NCBI RefSeq assembly: GCF_010729305.1
Contig: NZ_AP022574.1
Span: 1,612,001 to 1,676,000 of the forward strand
Origin: Mycolicibacterium psychrotolerans
GTDB taxonomy: Bacteria > Actinomycetota > Actinomycetes > Mycobacteriales > Mycobacteriaceae
Direction of reading: 5' to 3'
Length of the DNA stretch: 64,000 bases
The notes beneath the pieces were generated by a model that saw only the letters and a program-made list of their open reading frames with translations, did not search any database and had not been told where the DNA came from. A program made the translations under genes and the position numbers. Position 1 is the first letter of the stretch; every line of letters starts with the position of its first letter. Of this stretch, positions 26,260 to 34,371 are shown in pieces.

Positions 26260-28341
26260 ATGCCGACCCGAGCCGATGCGCAGGCGATCCTCGAACAACT
26301 CGCCGGACCGGATGCGCTGCTGCGCGACGACCAGTGGACCGCGATCGAGGCCCTGGTGGTGCAGCGCCGCCGGGCCCTGGTCGTCCAGCGCACGGGTTGG
26401 GGGAAGTCGGCGGTCTACTTCATCGCCGCGAAGCTGCTGCGCGGCACCGGGCACGGCGCGACGGTCATCGTCTCCCCGCTGCTGGCCCTGATGCGCAACC
26501 AGGTCGCCGCCGCCGACCGGGCCGGCGTGCGCGCGGCCACCATCAACTCCAGCAACGTCGCCGAATGGGACGACATCCATCAGCGGGTCCGCGACGCCGA
26601 TCTCGATGTACTGCTCGTCAGCCCCGAGCGGCTCAACAACCCCGATTTCCGGGACGCCGTACTGCCGGCGCTCGCGCGGGACGCCGGCCTGGTCGTCGTG
26701 GATGAGGCGCACTGCGTCTCGGACTGGGGCCACGACTTCCGGCCCGACTACCGGCGCATCCGCACGTTGATCTCCGAGCTGGGCACCGACGTCCCGGTGC
26801 TGGCGACCACCGCGACCGCCAACGACCGCGTCGTCGACGACGTCGCCGCGCAACTGGGGGTCGGCGGTCGCGACACCCTGGTGCTGCGCGGCGGCCTGGA
26901 TCGCGAATCGCTGCGGTTGTCGGTCGTGCAGGCCGGCAACCCCGCCCAGCGCGCGGCGTGGCTGGCCGCCCACCTCGGGTCGCTGCCGGGGTCGGGCATC
27001 GTCTACACGCTGACGGTGGCGCAGGCCCATGACGTGGCGGCGCTGCTGCGCGAGCAGGGGCACCCGGTCGCGTCCTACACCGGTGCCACCGAGGCCGCTG
27101 AACGCGAGCAACTCGAGGCGGACCTGCTCGGCGACCGGGTCAAGGCCCTGATCGCGACATCGGCGCTCGGCATGGGGTTCGACAAACCCGACCTCGGGTT
27201 CGTCGTGCACCTTGGCGCACCGTCCTCGCCGATCGCCTACTACCAGCAGGTGGGCCGCGCCGGCCGCGCCACGGAGCGCGCCGAGGTCATCCTGCTGCCC
27301 GGACGCGAGGATGCCGATGTCTGGCACTACTTCGCGTCGGTGGCCTTCCCCGCGGAATCATTGGTGCGCAAGGTGATTCGCGAACTCGACAGCGAGCGCC
27401 CGCTGTCGACGGCCGCGCTCGAGCCGCTGGTGGACCTGAATCGGTCGCGACTGGAGATGGTGCTCAAGGTGCTCGACGTCGACGGTGCCGTGCGTCGCGT
27501 GAAAGGCGGCTGGGTCGGCACCGGGGCGCCGTGGGAGTACGACGAGGCGCGCTACCGCACTCTCGACGAGGCCCGCAGGCGCGAACAGCAGGCGATGCTC
27601 GACTACCAGGCGACGCAGGGCTGCCGGATGGCGTTTCTGCGTGCCCAGCTCGACGACCCCGAGCTCAGTGCGGACGAACGCTGCGGCCGGTGCGACAACT
27701 GCACCGGTGAGCGGTACAGCGCCGACGTCGACGCGGCGGCCGCCGAGGACACCCGCCGGGCCCTGATGCGGCCGGGGGTCGAACTGGCACCGCGCAAACA
27801 GTGGCCGACCGGCCTGGCCAAACTCGGCATCGACCTGTCCGGCCGGATCGCCGAACGCCCACAGCCGGGCCGCGTCATCGGCCGGCTGACCGACCTGGGC
27901 TGGGGTGCGCGGCTGCGCGCCTTGCTCGACGGGCCGGATAGCGAGGTGCCCGACGACGTGGTGGCCGCGGCGGTCAAGGTGCTCGCCGCGTGGGACTGGG
28001 CGGTCCGGCCGACCGCGGTGATGGCGCTCGATTCCGAGACGCACCCGGTGCTGATCGCGTCGCTGAGGTCCCGGCTGGCCGAGCTGGGCCGGCTGACCGA
28101 TCTCGGCACACTGCGCTACGCCCCCGGGCGACGCCCGGCGACGGCGGCGAACTCGGCCTACCGCGTCGCGGCGCTGAACGGAGCGTGGTCAGCGCCCGAC
28201 CCTCTGCCGGCCGGCGCCGGTCCGGTCCTGCTCGTCGACGACCTGGCCGACACCGGCTGGACGCTGACGATGGCCGCCCGGGTCGTGCGTGCGGCCGGCG
28301 CGGACGACGTGCTGCCGTTCGCGCTGGCCGCCACCAGCTGA
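26260..28341 (+). CDS. RecQ-type ATP-dependent DNA helicase with C-terminal phosphoribosyltransferase-like domain
   Basis: A 693-aa superfamily 2 helicase. Motifs: Walker A RTGWGKS (about residues 44-50), Walker B/DEAH VVDEAHCVSDWGHDFRPDY (about 146-164), TATAN for motif III, GMGFDKPD and QQVGRAGR for motifs V-VI. A RecQ-type zinc-binding region has CRMAFLRAQL and ERCGRCDNC near residue 480. The C-terminal 90 residues hold LLVDDLADTGWTL (about 657-669), the acidic PRPP-loop signature of type I phosphoribosyltransferases. Whether that domain is active is unknown. Start is uncertain: ATG 26260, ATG 26251 and a codon at 26230 are in frame. It overlaps or abuts the hlyIII-like stop, so coupling is possible. 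Confidence 0.88.
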   Translation: MPTRADAQAILEQLAGPDALLRDDQWTAIEALVVQRRRALVVQRTGWGKSAVYFIAAKLLRGTGHGATVIVSPLLALMRNQVAAADRAGVRAATINSSNVAEWDDIHQRVRDADLDVLLVSPERLNNPDFRDAVLPALARDAGLVVVDEAHCVSDWGHDFRPDYRRIRTLISELGTDVPVLATTATANDRVVDDVAAQLGVGGRDTLVLRGGLDRESLRLSVVQAGNPAQRAAWLAAHLGSLPGSGIVYTLTVAQAHDVAALLREQGHPVASYTGATEAAEREQLEADLLGDRVKALIATSALGMGFDKPDLGFVVHLGAPSSPIAYYQQVGRAGRATERAEVILLPGREDADVWHYFASVAFPAESLVRKVIRELDSERPLSTAALEPLVDLNRSRLEMVLKVLDVDGAVRRVKGGWVGTGAPWEYDEARYRTLDEARRREQQAMLDYQATQGCRMAFLRAQLDDPELSADERCGRCDNCTGERYSADVDAAAAEDTRRALMRPGVELAPRKQWPTGLAKLGIDLSGRIAERPQPGRVIGRLTDLGWGARLRALLDGPDSEVPDDVVAAAVKVLAAWDWAVRPTAVMALDSETHPVLIASLRSRLAELGRLTDLGTLRYAPGRRPATAANSAYRVAALNGAWSAPDPLPAGAGPVLLVDDLADTGWTLTMAARVVRAAGADDVLPFALAATS

Positions 28342-28343
28342 CG

Positions 28344-29243
28344 TCAGCGCCACCGCGGCTTGCTGCCGCCGAGTTGCGCGGTGACCGCGTCGGCGGTCCC
28401 GACCACCGCACGGGCCCGCTCGGTGATCTCACGCTCGCTCAACGCCGCCCCGATGTGCATGGAGGCGACCATCACCTGCCGCCGGTGGTGGTCGTAGACC
28501 GGCGCCGAGATCACGCTGATGTCATGCCGCTTCCGGGCGGAACGGTCCTCGCGCAGAGACACCCGCTCGCCGATGTCGGAGACCAATTCACCCAGCAGCG
28601 CCCGTAATTCGTCGGGCAGCGTCGCCGACATCCCGGCCATCAGGCTGTACAGGCGGCGGCCGCCGGGCGTCAGCCGCTCCACCAGGTAGCCGTCGGAGCG
28701 GCACTCGGTGATCACGCGGGCGAGTCGCGCGGTGTCGGTGCGCAGCGGGATCGTCGGCTCCCGCGCCAGCCAGGCGCGTTCGGCGTCGTCATCCCACAGC
28801 ACGAACATCAGCCCGACCGGCGGTGCGAACGGGTAGCTCTGCCCGACCTCGACCCCCGGTCGCGCGCCCGGCGGTGAGACGAGATCGAGCACGGTGATGC
28901 GGTCGTCGACCACGGCCGACAGCGCGGCGGTGATCCCGTAGCGGGCCGACAGCCGCCGCAGCGCCTCCCGGGCGGCGGGACTGACCCGCATCGACTCCTG
29001 TGCCCGGTGGCCCAGAGTGATCAGCGAGGGCCCCAGCCGGTAGGTCTTGTCGGCACTGTCGCGGACCAGGTAGCCGGCGTCGGCCAGCGACGTGACGATG
29101 CCGAGGCAGGTCGGCTTGCTCAAGCCGAGCCGGCGGGCCAGCTCCGAGACGCCGAAGCGTTCCGCCGGCCGCGCGGCGAGGAAGTCCAGCACGGCGACGA
29201 CGCGGTCGGTCGGGGGCGACATGCGGCGGGAGGTCTCGGCCAC
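28344..29243 (-). CDS. IclR-family transcriptional regulator
   Basis: A 299-aa regulator. The N-terminal winged helix-turn-helix (RVVAVLDFLAARPAERFGVSELARRLGLSKPTCLGIVTSLADAGYLVR, about residues 13-61) is typical IclR. The C-terminal ligand-binding domain (about 75-255) is of IclR type but lacks an obvious known effector signature. The GTG at 29243 is preferred because TATGCT (29255-29250) lies 6 nt upstream, indicating a leaderless mRNA; ATG 29222 is an alternative. It is divergent from the DUF1214-SDR-sulfotransferase operon, which it may control together with KstR. It ends tail to tail with the RecQ gene inside the palindrome GCTGACGTCAGC (28337-28348). Confidence 0.88.
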   Translation of the reverse strand: MAETSRRMSPPTDRVVAVLDFLAARPAERFGVSELARRLGLSKPTCLGIVTSLADAGYLVRDSADKTYRLGPSLITLGHRAQESMRVSPAAREALRRLSARYGITAALSAVVDDRITVLDLVSPPGARPGVEVGQSYPFAPPVGLMFVLWDDDAERAWLAREPTIPLRTDTARLARVITECRSDGYLVERLTPGGRRLYSLMAGMSATLPDELRALLGELVSDIGERVSLREDRSARKRHDISVISAPVYDHHRRQVMVASMHIGAALSEREITERARAVVGTADAVTAQLGGSKPRWR

Positions 29244-29284
29244 GAGAGCAGCATACGATTTCGGTACACATATGGAACAGAGCG

Positions 29285-29298
29285 GTCGATATATTGAC
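29285..29298. promoter_or_regulatory. Candidate IclR operator
   Basis: GTCGATATATTGAC is palindromic except for one pair and sits in the iclR-DUF1214 gap, next to the KstR-type box and overlapping the TTGACT -35-like hexamer of the DUF1214 promoter. Assignment to the adjacent IclR protein is by position only. Confidence 0.4.
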
Positions 29299-29304
29299 TA
29301 CCGG

Positions 29305-29318
29305 TAGAACGCGTTCTA
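29305..29318. promoter_or_regulatory. KstR-type operator before the DUF1214 operon
   Basis: TAGAACGCGTTCTA is a perfect palindrome matching the KstR consensus. It overlaps the TAGTTT -10-like hexamer (29317-29322) of the operon starting at 29330. Confidence 0.9.
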
Positions 29319-29329
29319 GTTTCAGGGGC

Positions 29330-30457
29330 GTGTACTCCCAGCCGCTGATCGATGCCATCGCCGAGGCGGAAGCGCTCGTCGCCGCCGCCCCGTTCATCGA
29401 GACCGAAGCCGACCTCCTCGAGGGGCTCCAGTATTTCGCCGGCTGCGTCGCGGCCTGCACGCACGTCGCGTTCGATTACGACCGCGACCATCCGTTCCTG
29501 CACAGCGGCACCGGCCCGTTCACGAAGATGGGGCTGGACAACCCGGACACGCTCTACTTCGGCACCCGGGTGGTGCCGGGGCACGAGTACGTCGTCACCG
29601 GACGCCGCGGGAGCACCACCGACCTCAGCTTCCAGATGCTCGGCGGCGAGTACACCGACGACAACGTCCCCGACAGTGAGACGGCCTTCGACGACCGCGA
29701 ACTCGACATCGCCGCCGACGGATCATTCGAGTGGCGGGTGGTGCCGAAGTCACCCGCGCAGTTGGTGATCCGCGAGGTCTACAACGACTGGTCCGCGCAG
29801 CGTGGCACGCTGGCGATCGCGCGCACCGACACCGCGGGCACCGCGCCGCCGCCATTGACGACCGAGCTGATCGAGAAGCGCTACGCGGTGGCGGGGAAGC
29901 AACTGGTGCAGCGGGTCAAGACGTGGTTGCAGTTCCCGCAGTGGTTCTACAACACGCTGCCGGTGAACACGATGGTCGCCCCGCGGCTCACCCCGGGCGG
30001 ACTGGCGACGCAATACTCCTCGGTCGGGCACTTCGACCTGGCGCCCGATCGGGCGATGGTCATCACGGTGCCGGTGTCGGACGCGCCGTACATGGGCTTC
30101 CAGCTGGGCAGCCTCTGGTACATCTCGCTGGACTACATCAACCACCAGACGTCGTTGAACGGCACTCAGGCGCAACCGGATCCGGACGGCAAGATCCGCA
30201 TCGTGGTCTCCGACGCCAACCCCGGCGTGACGAACTGGGTGGAGACGCTCGGGCACCGCAAGGGCTACCTGCAGTTCCGCTGGCAGCGGGTGTCTCGGCA
30301 GATGACGGAGTCCGACGGACCCGAGGTGGCCGTGATGGGCCTCGACCAGGTCGCCGGCGCGCTGCCGTACTACCAGGACAACAAGATCTCCGACGAGGAC
30401 TGGCGCGCGCGGATCGCGTTGCGCCAGCAGCTGATCGGCTACAGGATGGTGGGCTGA
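29330..30457 (+). CDS. DUF1214-domain protein (Rv3531c-like)
   Basis: A 375-aa protein, the same length as Rv3531c, with a DUF1214 domain in the C-terminal half (GHFDLAPDRAMVITVPVSDAPYMGFQLGSLWYISLDYINHQTSLN near residues 230-275). Family function is unknown. The GTG at 29330 is chosen: codons further upstream run through the KstR-type operator, and the -10-like TAGTTT lies 7 nt before it, so the mRNA is likely leaderless. It is first of a three-gene operon with an SDR and a sulfotransferase, all KstR-controlled in related mycobacteria. A role in sterol or bile-type modification is possible; none is proven. Confidence 0.85.
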   Translation: MYSQPLIDAIAEAEALVAAAPFIETEADLLEGLQYFAGCVAACTHVAFDYDRDHPFLHSGTGPFTKMGLDNPDTLYFGTRVVPGHEYVVTGRRGSTTDLSFQMLGGEYTDDNVPDSETAFDDRELDIAADGSFEWRVVPKSPAQLVIREVYNDWSAQRGTLAIARTDTAGTAPPPLTTELIEKRYAVAGKQLVQRVKTWLQFPQWFYNTLPVNTMVAPRLTPGGLATQYSSVGHFDLAPDRAMVITVPVSDAPYMGFQLGSLWYISLDYINHQTSLNGTQAQPDPDGKIRIVVSDANPGVTNWVETLGHRKGYLQFRWQRVSRQMTESDGPEVAVMGLDQVAGALPYYQDNKISDEDWRARIALRQQLIGYRMVG

Positions 30458-30459
30458 CG

Positions 30460-31239
30460 ATGGGCATGCTGGAGAACAAGGTCGTCCTGATCAGCGGGGT
30501 CGGACCGGCACTCGGAACGACGCTGGCGCGCCGCTGTGCCCTGGAGGGAGCGGACCTGGTGCTGGCCGCGCGCACCGTCGAGCGGCTCGAGGGCGTCGCC
30601 GCCGAGATCGACCGCATCGGCCGGCGAGCGGTGTCTGTGGGCACCGACATCACCGACGAAGCGCAGGTGACCAACCTCGTCGAGAAGAGCCTCGAGGCGT
30701 ACGGCAAGGTCGACGTCCTGATCAACAACGCGTTCAAGGTGCCGTCGATGAAGCCGTTGGCCAAGACCAGCTTCGAGCACATTCGCGAGACGTTCGAGCT
30801 CACGGTGCTGGGCGCGCTGCGACTGATCCAGGGGCTGACGCCGGCGCTTGCCGAGACCAACGGCTCGGTGGTCAACGTGAACTCGATGGTGGTGCGGCAC
30901 TCCGATCCCAAGCAGGGCGCCTACAAGATGGCCAAGTCGGCGCTGCTGGCGATGTCGCAGTCGCTGGCCAGTGAGCTGGGCACCCAGGGCATCCGGGTGA
31001 ATTCGGTTCTGCCGGGCTATATCTGGGGTGGCACGCTGCAGGGGTACTTCGAGCATCAGGCCGGCAAGTACGGCACCACGGTCGAGGAGATCTACAAGGC
31101 GGCCGCTGTCAACAGCGACCTGAAGCGGCTGCCCACCGAGGACGAGGTGGCCTCGGCGATCCTGTTCATGGCCAGCGACCTGTCCAGTGGCATCACCGGT
31201 CAGGCCCTGGACGTCAACTGCGGGGAGTACAAGGCGTGA
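30460..31239 (+). CDS. SDR family oxidoreductase (Rv3530c-like)
   Basis: A 259-aa SDR. Unusually the cofactor loop reads SGVGPALGTTLARRCA (about residues 12-27), with Gly-x3-Gly spacing altered from the classical TGxxxGxG. NNAFK replaces the usual NNAG near residue 89, and the catalytic set is Ser in NVNSMVVR and YKMAK for YxxxK. It matches Rv3530c by place and sequence character. It starts 2 nt after the DUF1214 stop and overlaps the sulfotransferase by 4 nt. Substrate is unknown; operon context suggests a hydroxysteroid. Confidence 0.88.
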   Translation: MGMLENKVVLISGVGPALGTTLARRCALEGADLVLAARTVERLEGVAAEIDRIGRRAVSVGTDITDEAQVTNLVEKSLEAYGKVDVLINNAFKVPSMKPLAKTSFEHIRETFELTVLGALRLIQGLTPALAETNGSVVNVNSMVVRHSDPKQGAYKMAKSALLAMSQSLASELGTQGIRVNSVLPGYIWGGTLQGYFEHQAGKYGTTVEEIYKAAAVNSDLKRLPTEDEVASAILFMASDLSSGITGQALDVNCGEYKA

Positions 31240-32384
31240 GTTCTACCCGGACCAACGTCGGCACCGTCGAGGATCTGCATGTCTCGGCGGTGAAAGCCTG
31301 TGGCCTCGACGATTTCGGCAGCGACGACGACAACTACCGGGAGGCGCTCGCCGTCCTGCTCGAGTCCTATCAGCGCGACGCCAACCTCACCGAGTTCGGC
31401 AGCAAGATGCAGCGCTTCTTCGTGCGCAACGCGCTGGTCGCCCGGCTGGTGTCGGAGGCGGCGTTCAAGCAGTACCCGCAGCACGTCGACGTGCCGATCG
31501 AGCGGCCGATCTTCGTCACGGGCCTGCCGCGCACCGGCACCACGGCCGTACACCGGTTGCTGGCCGCCGATCCGCGCCACCAGGGGTTGGAGTTGTGGCT
31601 CGCGGAGTTCCCCCAGCCGCGGCCGCCCCGTGAAACGTGGTCGCAGAACCCGGTTTTCCAGCAGCTGGACGCGCAGTTCAGCAAGGCACACGCCGAGAAC
31701 CCGGATTACACGGGGCTGCACTACATGACCGCCGACGAGGTCGAGGAGTGCTGGCAGCTGCTGCGGCAGTCGCTGCACTCGGTGAGCTACGAGACCTTGG
31801 CGCACCTGCCCACGTATTCGCAGTGGCTGTCCCGGCAGGACTGGACGAAGCCGTATCGGCGGCACCGCAAGAACCTGCAGTTGATCGGGCTCAACGACGT
31901 CGGCAAGCGCTGGGTGCTCAAGAATCCGAGCCACCTGTTCGCCCTCGACGCGCTGTTCGCCACGTATCCGGATGCACTGGTGATCCAGTGTCACCGGCCG
32001 GCGGAGACGATCATGGCCTCGATGTGCTCACTGGCCCAGCACACCACCGAGGGGTGGTCGAACACCTTCGTGGGCACGGTGATCGGCCAGGACTCTCTGG
32101 AAACCTGGTCGCGCGGGCTGCGGTTGTTCAACGCCGAACGCGCCAGCCACGATCCGGCCCAGTTCTACGACCTGGACTACTTCGCGCTGATCAAGGACCC
32201 GATCGGGGCGGTCGAGGACATCTACCGCGCATTCGGCATCGACTTCACCGCCGAGGCGCGGGCAGCCATGGCGCACACCCACGAGGAGAGCAGGCAGGGC
32301 CCCCGGGCGCCCAAGCACAGCTACTCACTCGCTGACTACGGACTGACCGAGGAGCAGGTCAAGGCGCAGTTCGACGGCCTGTGA
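31236..32384 (+). CDS. Sulfotransferase family protein (Rv3529c-like)
   Basis: A 382-aa PAPS-dependent sulfotransferase-family protein. The 5'-phosphosulfate loop is VTGLPRTGTTAVHRLLAADP (about residues 92-111), and the 3'-phosphate motif is ALVIQCHRPAETIMASMCSL (about 248-267). It is the orthologue of Rv3529c and the last gene of the KstR-type operon, coupled to the SDR by GTGA. Acceptor is unknown; a sterol or hydroxylated lipid is a reasonable guess from context. Its stop lies 11 bp before a 164-bp palindrome. Confidence 0.88.
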   Translation: MSSTRTNVGTVEDLHVSAVKACGLDDFGSDDDNYREALAVLLESYQRDANLTEFGSKMQRFFVRNALVARLVSEAAFKQYPQHVDVPIERPIFVTGLPRTGTTAVHRLLAADPRHQGLELWLAEFPQPRPPRETWSQNPVFQQLDAQFSKAHAENPDYTGLHYMTADEVEECWQLLRQSLHSVSYETLAHLPTYSQWLSRQDWTKPYRRHRKNLQLIGLNDVGKRWVLKNPSHLFALDALFATYPDALVIQCHRPAETIMASMCSLAQHTTEGWSNTFVGTVIGQDSLETWSRGLRLFNAERASHDPAQFYDLDYFALIKDPIGAVEDIYRAFGIDFTAEARAAMAHTHEESRQGPRAPKHSYSLADYGLTEEQVKAQFDGL

Positions 32385-32395
32385 ACCCCTGATTC

Positions 32396-32559
32396 TCGCC
32401 CAAACCAACGTTTGGGTGGATTTCTCCAAGTAAGCCACACCATTTCGTCGTGTTCGGCACGCGCTGACCGCACCCGTTGGTGTCCCTCGGGCGTGCGCCG
32501 AGATCGACGAAATGGCGTGCTTCACTCACACAAATTCGCCCAAACGTTGGTTTGGGCGA
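32396..32559. repeat. 164-bp imperfect palindrome filling a convergent gap
   Basis: The terminal 28-bp arms (32396-32423 and 32532-32559) are inverted repeats with two mismatches, around the core GCCCAAACCAACGTTTGGG. Inner symmetric blocks match too, for example CATTTCGTCG (32441-32450) with CGACGAAATG (32505-32514). All share one centre at 32477.5. The element starts 11 bp after the sulfotransferase stop and ends 13 bp before the stop of the gene at 32573. No T-run, target duplication or ORF is evident. It could be a MITE-like element, a folded RNA element or an unusual bidirectional terminator. Confidence 0.8.
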
Positions 32560-32572
32560 CAGGAACGGGGGG

Positions 32573-33037
32573 TCAGCCGTCGCCGGGGGAGGGGGCGCTC
32601 GAGTACTCCTCGAGGCAGCCCTCCGCCACGGCGTGCCGGATGCTGTCGGCCAGTCGCGGGCACGACCGCTCGCGGGCGGGATCGCCACCGGCCGCGCGGA
32701 TCTCGGCGAAGTGCGCGCATCGCGTGGTCGCCTCGGCGGTCCACTGCACGGACGTGTGCGTCGGTCCCAGCTTCTTGACGCGAACCGCGACGTGGCAGAA
32801 GCGGCAGTCCACCGACGCCAGGCCGGAGGTCAGGTACCGCTCGCGATCCCGCTGCGTGCTCTCCCGCACGGCGGCGGCGCGGTCCGGATCGGCCGCGAAA
32901 TCCGGTGCCTTGCGCCATGATCCGGGCGCCCCGCCGTCGGGGACCGGATGGTGGCCGTGCTCGTGCTCCTCGTCGTCGTGCCCGTGCAGCAGCAGCATCG
33001 ACCGCGCGAGTCGGTCCACATCCGGCGTCTGGCTCAT
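32573..33037 (-). CDS. Small His/Cys-rich protein coupled to kshA (Rv3527-like)
   Basis: A 154-aa protein with an N-terminal histidine- and acid-rich segment (LHGHDDEEHEHGHH, about residues 18-31) and cysteines in CRFCHVAVRVKKLGPTHTS (about 78-96), TRCAHF and EGCLEEY. The pattern suggests metal or Fe-S binding but I do not know the family's function. It matches Rv3527 by position beside kshA and by length (149 aa there). The ATG overlaps the kshA stop (ATGA, 33034-33037), so it is made with KshA. A role in loading or maintaining the Rieske oxygenase would fit but is inference. Confidence 0.75.
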   Translation of the reverse strand: MSQTPDVDRLARSMLLLHGHDDEEHEHGHHPVPDGGAPGSWRKAPDFAADPDRAAAVRESTQRDRERYLTSGLASVDCRFCHVAVRVKKLGPTHTSVQWTAEATTRCAHFAEIRAAGGDPARERSCPRLADSIRHAVAEGCLEEYSSAPSPGDG

Positions 33038-34185
33038 GTGGCCTGCTTCTCGGCTTCCCGCGCCTTGAGGTTCTCCTCGACCTCGACATGCCACTTCTCG
33101 TTGGCCACCGTCGTATCGACCTCCATCTCGAAGCGGTCGGTCATGTCCGGTGTCACGTCGGCGGCGTCGACGTAGAACTGCTGGTACCAGCGGCGCATCT
33201 GGTAGACGGCGCCGTCCTCCTCGACCAGCAGCGGATTGTCGATGCGGGTCTTGTGTTTCCAGATCTCGACGTCCTGCAGGAAGCCCTTGCTGACACCGTC
33301 GGTGAACGCGTCGGCGAGCTTCTGGGTGGTGTTGTCGTCGAGGCCCTTGGGCTTCTCGACGATGACGCCCCACTGCAGCACGAACGAATCCTGGGTCACC
33401 GGGTAGTGGCAGTTGATCAGGATCGACTCGGCCTTGAAGTCGCCGTAGGTGTTGTGCAGCCAGTTGATCATGAACGACGGTCCGAAGTAGCTGGCTTCGG
33501 AGTCGAGCTTGGCCTCGCCGTAGGCGGTGCCCATGTCGTTGACATCGGGCCGGCCCACGTTGTGCAGGTACTGCGAGGCGATGTGGCCCTCGAAGACGTT
33601 CTTGAAGTACGTGGGCAGCCCGAAGTGGATGTAGAAGAAGTGCGCCATGTCGGTGACGTTGTCGATGATCTCGCGGCAGTTGCTGCCTTCGATCAGCATC
33701 GTGTTCCACTTCCAGTCGGTCCACTCGCCGCTGCCCCACTCGGGGATCTCCGGGATGCGGACCTCTTCCTGCGGAGGGTTGCCCTCGTGGTCGTGCCACA
33801 CGAACAGCAGCCCGCCGCGCACGTCGGTGTGCCAGGCGCGGGTGCGGGCCAGCCGCGGGGTGCGCTTGGCGTAGGGGACGAGCTTGCACTTGCCGTCGCC
33901 GCCCCACCGCCAGTCATGGAAGGGGCAGGCGACCTCGTCGCCCTTGATGGTGCCCTGCGCCAGGTTCCCGCCCATGTGGCGGCAGTAGCCGTCCAGTACC
34001 TTCAGCTCGCCCGCCGAGTCGGCGAAGACGACCAGCATGGTGCCGAAGATCTCGATGCCGTGCGCCTCGCCGTCGAGGTAGTTCTTCACCGGCCCCAGGC
34101 AGTGCCAGCCGCGCGCGAAGCGGTCGGGCAGCGTGCCCGTGTCGATCTCACGAACACTCGTGGTTCCCGCAGTATCGGTGCTCAC
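33034..34185 (-). CDS. kshA: KshA, oxygenase component of 3-ketosteroid 9-alpha-hydroxylase
   Basis: A 383-aa Rieske non-haem iron oxygenase, orthologue of Rv3526 (386 aa). It hydroxylates C9 of 3-ketosteroids; together with KstD this breaks ring B. Rieske ligands are Cys68-His70 (GYCRHMGG) and Cys87-His90 (ACPFHDW). The mononuclear iron region is DNVTDMAHFFYIHFG (about residues 170-185). The GTG at 34185 is chosen because GGGGAGG lies 6 nt upstream and the protein then aligns from residue 1 (VSTDTAG). ATG 34200 is the alternative. The reductase KshB is not in the window. A KstR-type box lies 30 nt upstream. Confidence 0.96.
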   Translation of the reverse strand: MSTDTAGTTSVREIDTGTLPDRFARGWHCLGPVKNYLDGEAHGIEIFGTMLVVFADSAGELKVLDGYCRHMGGNLAQGTIKGDEVACPFHDWRWGGDGKCKLVPYAKRTPRLARTRAWHTDVRGGLLFVWHDHEGNPPQEEVRIPEIPEWGSGEWTDWKWNTMLIEGSNCREIIDNVTDMAHFFYIHFGLPTYFKNVFEGHIASQYLHNVGRPDVNDMGTAYGEAKLDSEASYFGPSFMINWLHNTYGDFKAESILINCHYPVTQDSFVLQWGVIVEKPKGLDDNTTQKLADAFTDGVSKGFLQDVEIWKHKTRIDNPLLVEEDGAVYQMRRWYQQFYVDAADVTPDMTDRFEMEVDTTVANEKWHVEVEENLKAREAEKQAT

Positions 34186-34214
34186 CTCGGGCCTCCCCAT
34201 TTCATCTCTCGAAT

Positions 34215-34228
34215 TAGAACACGTTACA
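34215..34228. promoter_or_regulatory. KstR-type operator before kshA
   Basis: TAGAACACGTTACA fits the KstR consensus; on the minus strand it overlaps a TAATTC -10-like hexamer at 34216-34211, about 30 nt upstream of the kshA GTG. Confidence 0.9.
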
Positions 34229-34348
34229 GTTTTCCGCCTCCGTCGCGCAATCCAATGGACGTTCACCTGCGGAAAATGTTGCTCACACCACGCCGAACCG
34301 GTGTTGCACGGCGGGTACCCGCCTCGCCGTGGACCTATCGCGGGGGAT

Positions 34349-34371
34349 ATAGTGCACACCGTGTTCACTAT
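34349..34371. promoter_or_regulatory. 23-bp palindrome at the MFS gene start, probable TetR operator
   Basis: ATAGTG-N11-CACTAT with inner ACAC/GTGT has 10 of 11 paired positions complementary. The centre is at 34360, one base before the GTG at 34361, and its left arm overlaps the TATAGT -10-like hexamer (34348-34353). It is the natural target of the TetR regulator encoded just downstream of the MFS gene; this link is inferred. Confidence 0.7.

Noticed and set aside
29294..29329. Upstream TTG start for the DUF1214 protein
   Set aside because: The extra codons translate the KstR palindrome. GTG 29330 gives exactly the 375 residues of Rv3531c.
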